A program made the translations under genes and the position numbers. From contig CM065307.1 in the NCBI GenBank assembly GCA_033032175.1, positions 3,658,001 to 3,722,000 on the forward strand: a stretch of DNA of 64,000 bases. The letters run 5' to 3'. Positions within the stretch are counted from its first letter, which is position 1; every line of letters begins with the position of its first letter. This document shows positions 55,215-64,000 of the stretch, piece after piece. The DNA is from Saturnia japonica. Its lineage: Eukaryota; Arthropoda; Insecta; Lepidoptera; Saturniidae. The notes beneath the pieces were generated by a model. That model was given only the letters and a program-made list of their open reading frames with translations. It searched no databases and had not been told where the DNA came from.

Positions 55215-55665
55215 ACCAGGTAGGGCAACGTGTCGATCTACGTGGGTTCGAATCCAACAATGAGCTCTCAGCTTTCAGTAAAGGAAAACATCGTGATGAC
55301 ACCATACCACCATGGTAGGACATTTTCTAATGCCCGCTTAGCTAGCCTACCCTCAAGTTGAAAACCTGTCGCCAAGCACCTATAAGTAAAAAAAAAGAAT
55401 AGAAAAAAAAAGATTTATAAATATTACACTTTAGTTATGTAATAAATTTTAACATAAACCTTCCTTTTGATAGGTACAACATAATTAGTTATAAAATTTT
55501 CAATATTATTATGTTAACTACTAAAGTCTAAAGTCTCCAACCATTAGTTGGATGTAAATTATAATAATTTAAAAAAGCACTATAAGCACCTATAAGTCGC
55601 TATCATGGGCCAAATCGTCATTTAAAATCAGGTGAGATTGTGACCAAACGCTTCTAAACCTATAA
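55215..55665 (+). mobile_element. SINE family B split by a 196-bp insertion
   Basis: Head with B box gtgggttcgaatccaac (55238-55254), then ctttcagtaaaggaaaacat, tgcccgcttagctagcctac and cgccaagcacctataagt. The SINE is interrupted at 55387 and resumes at 55598 (cgctatcatgggccaaatcg, tcaggtgagattgtgaccaa). The 14-bp aagcacctataagt flanks the insert on both sides (55374-55387, 55584-55597), a target duplication. The insert begins with A-rich sequence and matches nothing else here. Confidence 0.75.
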
Positions 55666-55725
55666 AAGAAAAAAAAATCATCGATCATATTAGTGTTGAT
55701 TTTAAACGACGAGAAATAGATCGAT

Positions 55726-55930
55726 CTACTTTTCGCGCCAGCCGGAGGTTACTATATTTTCCTTAACCATCTGCGGATATTCTAATGAATAATTTTTGTA
55801 TAAAGTTTCGGCACATTGACGGTCATGCAAATCGACCTGATGGTAAGTACAGCATTGTCCAATCACGACGGCGACCACCGAGAGATCTAAACCATCGGCG
55901 GTCGCCGCTGTTATGTCAGCCTGCATAAAT
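55726..55930 (-). repeat. Dispersed repeat R10, reverse
   Basis: In reverse: ggctgacataacagcggcga, ccgccgatggtttagatctc, tcggtggtcgccgtcgtgat, tacttaccatcaggtcg. The 66-codon minus ORF is a translated repeat. Confidence 0.5.
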
Positions 55931-55994
55931 ATCTCTTCAGATTACGCTTAAAAGGACCCGATGTCTTAAGAAGGAGGAAAATGTAAGTGCAGAA

Positions 55995-56270
55995 TGTCGG
56001 TTTGAGTTTTAATTGCATCCAACTCATTCCACCACGGAACAACTATAAGTCGCGAGGGTTTTCTGCCTTTATGTGGTGGACATTTCCCCGATTCGCTTCC
56101 TCGTTTATTATATCAACGGCTAAATGATATTCACTCCTTGCACCTGCCTTCCCGTGCACTTATAACTAGGGCTGTCTTCACGCGAGGATTGAATAGGCCT
56201 CTGATAGATAAGCACGATCCATTGTCGTCCTCATCTTCGTTTACAATCAGGCGAGATCGAGGTAAATCTA
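55995..56270 (+). pseudogene. LINE ORF2 C-terminus relic
   Basis: FHHGTTISREGFLPLCGGHF with later LITRAVFTRG mirrors the 33454-33560 relic (HHRTTRRREGFHPYVVD). Untranslated 3' sequence follows (gtcctcatcttcgtttacaa, tcaggcgagatcgagg). Confidence 0.55.
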
Positions 56271-56459
56271 CACGCTAAAAATGTCTGGCATTCCCTCTCC
56301 ACTTTTTAGTAGATAGATTTTTTTGAGTGGTGTATCTTGCCTAGCTGTGGGGTTATTAAACTTCATTTGTTTAAATTGTAGCCAATGCGTTATAAGTTTG
56401 TAACCGACGACATCGCGAACATCATCACCTGGTGATATATCCGTCAAAGTGACTCTGTT

Positions 56460-56790
56460 TTTATTTGTTTTCATCTTCTTCTTGTTTTGACGCTGCAAAA
56501 GCACTTCCCAGTGCCAATGTTTTTAAGCCTTCGTAGTAATATGTATTTTATACAAAGTGGCGTCTAACAAGATAGTGGCTCCCTTGTTAGAACTATCTAG
56601 GGTGTTTTTGTGGGATCCTAGAATGCATGCTCTTAGCTTATATTTAAAATCCATTTAATTTATGCACAAAAACCAAACTATATCACGCAAAACGCCCACC
56701 AATATTACATAATAAACGGTCAAAAACCTAAGTAAAAGAATTAAAAATAAAAACCACAACATGTCACTTTAAGATCCCGCCAATAACTCC
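56460..56790 (-). repeat. Dispersed repeat R5, reverse
   Basis: ttcatcttcttcttgttttg, cagtgccaatgtttttaagc, gtggcgtctaacaagatagt, tgtgggatcctagaatgcat, aatattacataataaacggt, aagatcccgccaataact. It is the inverse of 24120-24560. Confidence 0.65.
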
Positions 56791-57120
56791 TTTTTATTTG
56801 TCGCGTTTCTAAATCATCCAAGGTGTATACAACTGCTAAGAGGCTTGTAGGCAGGCATGATATTAAAGGTCGGTCATGGATTGTAGATATCTAAAACTAA
56901 AAAGCTCTCAATAACTTATATCTGTCGTTCCAGAAAACCGTGAAACCTTCTCCCTGCCAGTATACTCCCTCCTTCTTACGACATCGGCCCCCTTTTTTAC
57001 ATATTTCGTTATAGAAAAGCGTTAGCAGAAATCGCTAAATACTTGCTTCAAAATGGCAAAATCGCATTTGTTTTTGGATTGTATTATGCTTACTTACAGG
57101 CACAGTGCCATGCTGCTACA
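56791..57120. other. R10 fragment and unassigned sequence
   Basis: 56820-56900 (gtgtatacaactgctaagag, gcttgtaggcaggca) is a short R10 piece. The remainder is unassigned. Confidence 0.35.
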
Positions 57121-57137
57121 TAATTTATTTTCAGATT

Positions 57138-57356
57138 TCAATGAAGCTTTTATTGGATAAATCGATGAACACCGTAAATATATCGAAAGAGCTCTGCCAA
57201 TATTATTTTGGTTCGGGCGCCGGTAGCAGGATTTACGAGAGAAATTGTATGAGTGTTTATATAGACGTAACACAAAAGAAACAATACATTTTTAGAAGTA
57301 AAAGTCGAAGAAAATATAATACTACAGTGAAATCTTTTATGTCTCAAGGAGCCTAA
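57138..57356 (+). CDS. Candidate terminal exon, unknown protein
   Basis: A splice-acceptor-like ttattttcag ends at 57135, followed by an open frame to TAA at 57354-57356, with Met at 57141. Residues KLLLDKSMNTVNISKELCQY, YFGSGAGSRIYERNCMSVYI and a basic tail RSKSRRKYNTTVKSFMSQGA show protein-like, non-repetitive composition. An AATAAA follows at about 57417, then GT-rich sequence, as at a polyadenylation site. No domain recognised and no upstream exon known. A minus-strand frame over the same bases is also open, which weakens the case. Confidence 0.28.
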   Translation, partial: SMKLLLDKSMNTVNISKELCQYYFGSGAGSRIYERNCMSVYIDVTQKKQYIFRSKSRRKYNTTVKSFMSQGA

Positions 57357-57359
57357 CAT

Positions 57360-57999
57360 TGTTTCTTAATTTCATAATGTATTCTAATTTTAGAAGTAAT
57401 TCGATTCTGATTTTTAATAAAATTAATTTGTGGTTGGAACTCTGTTGGATGAAACACAGCTGAGACTAATAATTAATCTAAGAAAATTAGATTATGATTC
57501 TTTAGATAAATTAATGTACATCTCATAATTAAATTATGGATTATTTTATGTTTTTATTGCATTTTTTTGAAGGATTGACTATTTTTATAATTGTCAGTTA
57601 AATACTACGAATAAATATTTTTTACAGATACGTTTTTATTGCGAATTTTGTGGAAAATGCATAATCGAAATTATTTATGAATTAATTGTCGCCGTGTAAA
57701 TGTGTTTATGCAAAAAATTAATTGCAAACTGCAAAAGATCCTTCCAGTAGTTCTTAGATGGTAACAATCTGAAACTCCAGAAGGTTTTTACATAAAATTA
57801 TGATCGTAAATTGAAAGTTTTAATTAATAACCGTTTTTTATTGAAGTAAAAAAAAAATGAGGAGTACAAATATAAACAGTATTGTATAATTAAATATAAT
57901 TATTTTAAAATACATACTTTGCACTATAATCCGGTTCCGATAGATATTAAAATATTGTGATTGCATTATAGAAAAGATTGTGGTGGTCGAGTAGTTTAG
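57360..57999. other. Unassigned AT-rich sequence
   Basis: No supported feature. Confidence 0.4.
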
Positions 58000-58115
58000 A
58001 ACGGGCGCGGCGTCGCGCGTCGCGGCGAAATATCGAATCGATGTCCACAAGTTGAACCCTGGCATGTACCAACGAGTATTTCTGAATTCTCGCACATTTA
58101 GTTGAAACAATAATG
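58000..58115 (-). repeat. SINE-like fragment, reverse, very CpG-rich edge
   Basis: In reverse: aatactcgttggtacatgcc, agggttcaacttgtgg (B-box-like), then cgccgcgacgcgcgacgccg. The CpG cluster (57999-58026) could be mistaken for a promoter, but the SINE-type neighbour makes that less likely. Confidence 0.4.
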
Positions 58116-58330
58116 GCTCTGTGGTAGTGTGTGCGCCCCCAAGCCCTGAGAAGATCTGAAAGCCGTCTTTTTTTTTTTGTTAAACTGACTACACTGTTAG
58201 CCTTAGGGGCCCTATCCAAAAACAGAGCCACTGCGACTTTTACAGCTTCACCGAACTTGGTTTGAAAGCCGTCTGAGGCTCCAAGGCCTTTATAGCTAAA
58301 AGAATAGTAATTTCAAAAAAAAAAAAAATT
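58116..58330. mobile_element. SINE C inserted in reverse into another SINE C
   Basis: Host copy: aatggctctgtggtagtgtg to gatctgaaagccgtc, continuing tgaggctccaaggcctttat. A 95-bp reverse SINE C (58168-58262: T run, ctacactgttagccttaggg, gccctat, tacagcttcaccgaacttgg) splits it. The 11-bp tgaaagccgtc flanks the insert (58157-58167, 58263-58273). The T run at its left end is the poly(A) tail in reverse, as expected. Confidence 0.78.
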
Positions 58331-58529
58331 TGCTTGTGAGAGAAAGAAAGCTCATTTATTTGATGTTGAAACACGGATATAATTAACACTACACACTATA
58401 AACACGAGATTGCAATAAATTGTAGTATTACTAATTTAATTTATAATATTACAACGTTGCCAAACAAATGCCGTACTCAATGTCTAGAAGGACCTCAGTT
58501 CAGCATATGCTATAGCCAAAATACTATAA
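58331..58529. other. Unassigned sequence
   Basis: No supported feature. Confidence 0.4.
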
Positions 58530-58750
58530 CGCTGGTTTGTTGGAATCCCTGCAATGACCCTGAGCTTTCGGTGAAGGAAAACATCGTGATTAAACCATAG
58601 CATGGTGGTAGCATATATCCTAGTGCTCGCCTAGCTAGCTACCACTCTCAAGTTGAAAATCTTTCGCCAAACACCATTAGCTGTCTATTTCTACAGCTGC
58701 ATTTCAGAGTCAGTTTTCCACTAGACTTAACGTGTCGATATCTCGGGACA
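58530..58750 (+). mobile_element. SINE family B, head degraded
   Basis: ggaatccctgcaatgaccct, gagctttcggtgaaggaaaa, catcgtgattaaaccatagc, gcctagctagctaccactct, caagttgaaaatctttcgcc, then a diverged end (agtcagttttccactagact). Confidence 0.7.
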
Positions 58751-59344
58751 TAAATAAATAACACAGTTTGAAGGCATTATGGAGGTACATACGTAGTTAG
58801 TTATGGAATATCTACATACAGTATTAAACCGCTTATCTGGTAGCTTGTTCGTTGTATCTCATATCGATACAAGTGCTTTTGTGCGAACCGGGAATAGACG
58901 TCCGTCAGTCAACGGCAATATACTTCATCGTTTATACTTAGCGAAGTTGCTTTATATGCTTATAAATAATTAAATGTGTAATTATTAAGACTAGGATCTT
59001 GTATGAACGTAAGGTATTGCCCAGCTGGCTGTTTACCATCTTTTAGAGGAAAATTTGTCGCCAACTGTAAATTACGTATTCCAGTAATCTCGTAAATTGG
59101 AAATGACACTCTGTCTCACAAATTCGAACAGCTTGAATGTAATTTGTGTGACAAAAAACATGTTTTTTGATATATGTATATTTATTAACTCGCTTTGTTT
59201 TCTGTCTGTTCGCTATAAATTATAATAAAGTAATTGATTTGGAACTTATCACACGACTCTGTCTTAACATATCACGGTGTTTAAAAGTTACTGCCAAATA
59301 TCATATAAATAACACAAATAAATATAATATAATTTATGTATATT
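58751..59344. other. Unassigned; SINE B scrap at 59020-59100
   Basis: 59020-59100 (agctggctgtttaccatctt, aaatttgtcgccaactg, attccagtaat) looks like a small SINE B piece. No gene. Confidence 0.3.
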
Positions 59345-59536
59345 AGCAGACTAGGTATAGTAGTAATTCTATAACTTCTGAACGATTTCACCGATTAAGC
59401 TCACATATTTTATATAATTCACCTATTAATTCTATCCAGGCGATGGTTAATAGATATATTAGGATCCGATAGATGGCGCTGTAGTTGAACCATTAACTAC
59501 CGGAAAGGGCAGAACAATATCTGCCCGCCCAGCTAG
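59345..59536 (+). mobile_element. Helitron-like 3' end with strong hairpin
   Basis: GGGCAG (59507-59512), eight-base loop, CTGCCC (59521-59526), then gcccagCTAG (ending 59536) before T. This is a textbook Helitron 3' terminus. agatggcgctgta links it to the H4 5' part at 34636-34800, but its own 5' end was not found, so the left limit is approximate. Confidence 0.6.
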
Positions 59537-59581
59537 TATTTAATATATTTTTAAAATATGACCAAAAAGAGTATACAATTA

Positions 59582-59841
59582 TCTATACCAATATTATAAA
59601 GAGGAAAAATTAGATATTTTTTGTTTGTAATGGATAACCTCAAAATCTACTGGACCTATTTTAAAAATTCTTTCTCCAATATAAAGCTACAGTATCAGCA
59701 AGTATTATCATTAAAAAAATTAATTTATACCTCATAAAGATGTCGATAGTTTTAAACAAGGTATAAAAATTGCCTACACGGGTACGTTGGCAATGGTTGT
59801 CGTATGAAATGAACACAGGGGAAACCGTGGGGAACAGCTAG
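59582..59841 (+). mobile_element. Helitron-like family H1, 260-bp copy
   Basis: TCTATACCAATATTATAAAG after A (59581), ctgga.ctattttaaaaattc, ctacagtatcagcaagta, then aaaccgtggggaacagCTAG before T (59842). Compared with the 636-bp copy it is a short internal variant. The minus ORF 59752-59988 is chance. Confidence 0.85.
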
Positions 59842-59959
59842 TTTTAATATGAAATAACGAATAACGCGGAGTGCACGCACTAGATAATTATTGTAAGGAG
59901 GGCTAAACGTGGTAAGTATAATCTTCGACCTCACCGTCTGTAACATCATGTGCGATTGT

Positions 59960-60533
59960 GTTCCAACTAGGGATGTAACGATACACAATTTTGCCGATAC
60001 GATACCGATTATTGTAGTGAATAATCGTCGATAACGATCTCCAAAGTTTAGTAATAATAAATAAAATAAATAATCAAGTATGTGAGCTCCTACACATTTT
60101 CATATAAGTAGGTATTTCAGGTAGGATAATCTTTTTTAATGATAAGTAGATATTTGATATTAAATTCTTAACAGAAATCCAGCCTCAATAGGAGTATTAT
60201 TGAAAAAAAAAAAAACAAATCAAAATGAATTATTAATAGGAGCAAAATAATACAACGCTTAAGACAGTAATATCGCCGCTAGCAACACGCGCGGCTCTTC
60301 CGCCAGCTACGAAAGGGAGATATCGTCGCTTCGTGATTGTTTTAATTTATTTTTTTAGAACTGACTATACTGTTAGCCTTAGGGGCCCTGGAACCTCTGA
60401 CGGCTTTTACAGTTTCACCGGACTTGGAACTCTTTTCAAATGGTTAAATATCTGTTAATATATGATCGGTGATCCCGATAAAACACTCCACCGATTATAT
60501 CGGTATCGATATCGTCACATCCCTAGATCCAAA
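59960..60533. mobile_element. Non-autonomous hAT-type element
   Basis: Ends TAGGGATGTAACGATAC (from 59968) and, reverse-complemented from 60525, TAGGGATGTGACGATATCG. Flanking 8-mers gttccaac (59960-59967) and gatccaaa (60526-60533) agree at six of eight, an aged duplication. The interior repeats cgataccgat and atcggtatcgat motifs near both ends. It is 558 bp including a SINE C insertion (60345-60440). No transposase. Confidence 0.75.
60345..60440 (-). mobile_element. SINE family C inserted in the hAT element
   Basis: T run (60348-60356), actgactatactgttagcct, taggggccctggaacctctg, acggcttttacagtttcacc. A clear target duplication was not found. Confidence 0.7.
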
Positions 60534-60736
60534 GCTATCTTATGAAGAATACATAAATAAAGAAATTACTTTACTCGCAGAGTATGTAGAAATTGGTGTT
60601 GAAAACATTTCTCATAAAATTTACGTTATTAGTCATTTCTGCCTAATTATTATTAGGATAAACTCGACTTAAAATGGAATAAAAAATCTCTAGGGGTGTC
60701 GTGGGACGCCGTGTTCCTTTCGCTGTATATTATGTA

Positions 60737-60957
60737 CTAGCTATGCCACACGGTTTCACCCCTGTTAAAAGCATATTAATTAATAGAATATTTTTTTTTT
60801 TTAATTATAATATAGCTTATGTTACTTGCTGATATTGTAGCTTTATATTGATGAAATATATTTTTTTATCGCTCCAGTAGTTTTTGAGTTTATCCATTAC
60901 AAACAAAAAAACAACCAAAAAATCAAATCTTTCCTCTTTATAATATTGGTATATAGA
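60737..60957 (-). mobile_element. Helitron-like family H1, short reverse copy
   Basis: CTAGCTATGCCACACGGTTT after A, then cacccctgttaaaag, ttgctgatattgtagcttta, ccattacaaac, and the 5' end ...taatattggtatataga before T. Inverse of 59582-59841, about 0.9 kb away. Confidence 0.8.
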
Positions 60958-61519
60958 TTATTATTATCAAACATAGTGTAGTATATAGTATTTAATATAA
61001 AAAAAAGTTTTTGTTGATACGACCCTTCGAGTCTCAAATGTAGTAAAAGCCAAAACACGACTTTAGGGAAAACGCAAAAAACCGAATAAGTGAAAATAAA
61101 AATGTTTATAACTTTTTTCTTTTTAGAACTATTTTCAAACAAAAAAAATTCTTTAAGCAATGTACAAACAAAGACTTCATTTATGACAAGTGACCAACAA
61201 CTAGAATGCAAAGTACAACACTCTTGCTATACATACAACAGTGAGTACAAGTCTGGTCGTCACACCGCTAGGCTAATTCGACGACGACCATATTCTTGAA
61301 AATCAACACTTGCATTAATCATGTATATTCTATCTTATTCTCTCGCAGGCTACACCTATATATGTATATCCTATGTATCGTATATATATGTTCCGAAAAC
61401 TTAATACTAACATTACAATCTACATACTAATCTTAATATAATATCTCTTTTGATATATGTACTTATAGCATTATTTCTTTAAACATATAATTAAATTAAA
61501 CATATATTTTTTTGACTAG
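60958..61519. other. Unassigned; intron-like sequence before the exon
   Basis: AT-rich, no repeat match. ORFs on both strands (60897-61211 minus, 61090-61299 plus) lack domains. A pyrimidine-rich tract at 61505-61513 belongs to the splice acceptor that follows. Confidence 0.4.
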
Positions 61520-61598
61520 GTGATCATTGTGTGGAACCATGGCGGAGGTCCAGCCAAGAGCTGTAGATGAAGATGTCGAACAATGGACCAGAGGAAAC
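61520..61598 (+). CDS. Start-codon exon of an unidentified host gene
   Basis: Acceptor tttttttgactag ends at 61519. A 19-base untranslated part, then ATG at 61539 in strong context (aaccATGG). Twenty codons, MAEVQPRAVDEDVEQWTRGN, end exactly at a donor, C|GTGAGT (61599-61604), in phase 0. Reading past the donor meets TAA soon (VSSIIMIF then stop), as expected for an intron. The sequence is acidic and non-repetitive and has no second copy here, unlike nearly everything around it. No signal peptide or membrane segment. I do not recognise the protein; the rest lies downstream, probably beyond the window. The untranslated lead could come from 29060-29429. Confidence 0.6.
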
Positions 61599-61739
61599 GT
61601 GAGTTCAATAATTATGATATTTTAAATCCAATGATTACGTTATTATGTTTATGAAGTATCAATGTTCTCCGTTCGTGTAACCGTTACGTCACGCTTCGCG
61701 TTATAATATATACTACTACTACTAATACTATAATATATA

Positions 61740-62056
61740 CTAGCGGTCGCCCAATGATTGAAATTCGACCAGCGACTTTTTAATCATAGACTATTTTCTG
61801 TTTGGCATTTGCAGTATGAACCTATACAATAAATATTATATAACTTGCTGTCACTTTTCATTGAGTGACAATGTCAATATTTTAGGAGGTCTAAGTTTAA
61901 TGGCACTGGTGAGGTTAGGACTCGCAGTATTAATTTATTTAATTTAATATATTAGTAACAGATATTATAGATAAATTTTAGATTTCTGCACTCCTTTTCC
62001 ATATCAACTTCAACCGAGCCAAATCTCACAATCTTCCGTGCACGCAATACGCTTAA
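61740..62056 (-). mobile_element. Helitron-like family H3, copy with intact 3' end
   Basis: CTAGCGGTCGCCC after A is the reverse of the H3 terminus; CGACC later (61767-61771) pairs with GGTCG (61744-61748). The body matches 11850-12207 in reverse. It sits 141 bp into the intron that follows the start-codon exon. Confidence 0.72.
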
Positions 62057-62916
62057 GAATTTAAAATTTCCAAGAATTAAAGTTTTATTTCTACTCAGCC
62101 GATTTTAATGAATTTTACAAACAGACACTTCAATTTTATTAATTGTATCCTTGTCTCTAATTGCATTATAGATATTGCTACCGCTACATGCAGTTTAGCT
62201 TAAAATAGGATATTATTAATTATTAACGTAATAAAACATACACACACACAAGTTTTTTTAAATAAATATGTTGTCACTAGATAATAATTATTAAATTATA
62301 ATAAAAAATATGAATAATAATAGAAAATATATCCTTTTAATTGCCGCAAGTAGAATCTAATCACTGATTCAAAAACGCTCCAAGGGTATCTATGGAAAAT
62401 GTTATATTATGATATATATATAAATTCTTTCTCCTGAAGATTTACGAATAGACCCATAAGAATTTTATCAAACGGGTTCATCGCTTCGTAGCATACTAGT
62501 TACTTGCTGCAGAAATGCTGTTAATATTTTTTTTATCATTAATTTAAAATTTCCAAGAATTAAACTTTTATTTCTGCTTAGCCGATTTTAATGAATTTTT
62601 GTAGACAGGAAACATGTCGCTCCGTAATTGATGATAGGCTATAGAAATGATGAATAATGTTTTAATAATAATATATAAAATATGAGTCAATATTGGATTA
62701 AACAACAAGTAAAAAAAGAGGGAATTTAATTAGAGGGACCTAGTTGGATCCCGAGAGCAGCGAAGGATTCTAGAGTAGAAAAGTTTAAATATTTTTTCAC
62801 GAATTATGGACTCTATTTTTTACATTGACTGCGAGAAAACTTCTTAGGCGGTGATACTTTTGGTTTTTCACGCTTAGAGATAAGTCAGTGTAAATGCGGT
62901 AATTAAACGGGTTATA
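62057..62916. other. Unassigned; H2 5' scrap at 62118-62148
   Basis: acaaacagacacttcaattt tattaattgtat at 62118-62148 is the reversed H2 start. The phrase aaaatttccaagaattaaa recurs at 62061 and 62547 with following similarity (ctcagccgattttaatgaa), a direct duplication 486 bp apart. No gene. Confidence 0.4.
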
Positions 62917-62992
62917 AAGAAAGAAATAATGAAATAAAGAAAGAAAGAAAGAAGGAATGAAAGACAGAAAGAAATGAAGGAAGGAAGAAAGA
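62917..62992. repeat. Imperfect (GAAA)n microsatellite
   Basis: Purine tract of GAAA and GGAA units with a few interruptions. Confidence 0.9.
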
Positions 62993-63442
62993 AATTACAT
63001 TACATTACACAGTTTTTACAAAGAAAATTAACATTACATTGAACACTAAAAAGATCGCGACCACCATACACTTCACTGATTTTTATTTCAAGAAGTTTCA
63101 CTTCTATCACGTATACGTGCAATTTTTTTATACATAATTTATACAATTGGTGCTTGTTCTAAATTTAAAAGGTTTTTATTCTCTTGTGAGTAGAAGAGTG
63201 TTTTATCCATTGTTATCGATGAATAAAATGCCCTTTTTCGAGTAACAATAGTATAAAATAAATTTTCGATTTTCAAATTATTGCCCCGTAATAAACATAA
63301 ATAAATAAAATCAAGTTCTTTATTAAAAAATACATATATCTTAATGTATCAGTTGAGTAATAAAATATATTAACAAACAGACATATTGAATATAAATAGA
63401 TGTAGGTATAAGCGGGAACGTGTATATGATTTATGTGGAAGA
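62993..63442. other. Unassigned AT-rich sequence
   Basis: No supported feature. Confidence 0.4.
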
Positions 63443-63544
63443 ATGGCGCGGTATCATGTTGTCGTCCGAGTCACTGGGTCTACTCGACGTTTGCGCGTAA
63501 ACTCGGTAACTTTTAGGCTTAATGATGTTTATAATACTCTCCAG
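63443..63544 (+). CDS. Weak exon candidate with splice donor
   Basis: ATG at 63443 opens MARYHVVVRVTGSTRRLRVN, then SVTFRLNDVYNTLQ, and the last codon CAG is followed by GTAACA, a possible donor at 63545. The frame is open upstream to about 63375. CpG content is above its surroundings. For it to be the next exon after 61598 (phase 0) an in-frame acceptor is needed, and only a poor one exists (ag at 63411-63412). No protein family recognised. Confidence 0.22.
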
Positions 63545-63855
63545 GTAACAATTTCTATTTAGTGTGAGTATGTTAGCATGGATTACTATAAGCCATTATT
63601 TACATTATATTTTATACGTTTTTATACTAAAATCGAGGCTTGTGTGTGAAGGCTTACGAAGGTAAGTTTAGAATAAAATATACGATGTTCGTGTCTTACT
63701 GCAATTTGCAACTTGACTAGGCCCTCTGTTGTACGTTTTCTACAATCGTTAACGTTAACAGAAATCGAAAAAGAAGTAACCAATTGACATATTATGTAGT
63801 AAAGGTTAGAAGTGTTTTAGGTTCAATCGGTGTATATCTAGTTAACAAAGGTGGT
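63545..63855. other. Unassigned sequence
   Basis: A donor-like aag|gtaagt occurs at 63659-63667 without a supported exon. 63825-63850 (atcggtgtatatctagttaac) resembles the array's 'ggtgtatatccagtaa'. Confidence 0.3.
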
Positions 63856-63990
63856 AATAGGCATCTGTACCCTTTCATGGCTGAGTGCCTTAAGCGCTCG
63901 CCTTCAAGTCACGGTGAAGCTATAAAAGCCGTCAGAGGCTTCAGAGCCCCTAAGGCTAACAGTTTATTCGGACAGAAAAAAAAATCTGTA
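63856..63990 (+). mobile_element. SINE family C, fullest copy
   Basis: tRNA-like head with A box catggctgagtgccttaagc (63876-63895), then tcacggtgaagctataaaag, ccgtcagaggcttcagagcc, cctaaggctaacag and an A run (63978-63985). It serves as the reference for the shorter copies at 32385, 46107, 53923, 58168 and 60345. Confidence 0.72.
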
Positions 63991-64000
63991 ACCGAATGGG

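Noticed and set aside
57150..57359. 69-codon minus-strand ORF
   Set aside because: Lies opposite the plus-strand candidate exon, with no acceptor or family support; I preferred the plus-strand reading, though not strongly.
57999..58026. CpG cluster as a promoter
   Set aside because: It adjoins SINE-type sequence in reverse and has no initiator or donor nearby; a repeat edge is more likely.
60897..61299. ORFs of 104 (minus) and 69 (plus) codons just before the start exon
   Set aside because: Low-complexity hydrophobic or unsupported sequences; one overlaps a Helitron. They look like intron.

Overview
The window looks like AT-rich non-coding DNA from an insect, most probably a lepidopteran (moth or butterfly). 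This is inferred from the mix of repeats: several non-autonomous Helitron-like families ending in CTAG, tRNA-derived SINEs, CR1/jockey-type LINE relics, a mariner relic, a BEL/Pao relic, and hAT, pogo and Harbinger-like short elements. These families were recognised by eye and from memory; no database was searched. No long intact open reading frame is present, and no rRNA, genuine tRNA, CRISPR array or bacterial-type operon was seen.

Layout. 1-5.1 kb: a Helitron fragment, a hAT-type element with a perfect 8-bp target duplication, a 5'-truncated LINE on the minus strand with its reverse transcriptase core deleted, and a candidate terminal exon (minus strand, 4889-5105). 5.1-15.7 kb: mostly unassigned DNA with a second LINE end, Helitrons, a BEL/Pao tail, a transposon-type HTH fragment and a pogo/Tigger-like element. 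15.8-18.1 kb: a 125-bp tandem array (about 6.6 units) and two SINEs. 18-29 kb: Helitrons, dispersed repeats and a dead DD34D mariner. 29.06-29.43 kb: a CpG-richer block ending in a good splice donor, my candidate promoter plus untranslated first exon. 29.4-61.5 kb: a repeat-filled stretch that could be one long intron. 61.52-61.60 kb: the best protein-coding evidence, a short exon with splice acceptor, strong start context, 20 codons and splice donor. 61.6-64 kb: more repeats, a microsatellite and a second weak exon-like ORF.

Working model: if the 29.4-kb block and the 61.5-kb exon belong to one plus-strand gene, the window is the upstream flank plus the 5' end of a gene with a roughly 32-kb first intron, and the rest of the gene lies to the right. 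That link is inference. The mobile elements do not form a shared pathway; their value here is as dated insertions, several with visible target duplications and nesting. I found no convincing new multi-gene system. The items most worth checking are the two candidate host exons, the 29.1-29.4 kb block, the 125-bp array with dimeric substructure, and the nested SINE insertions.
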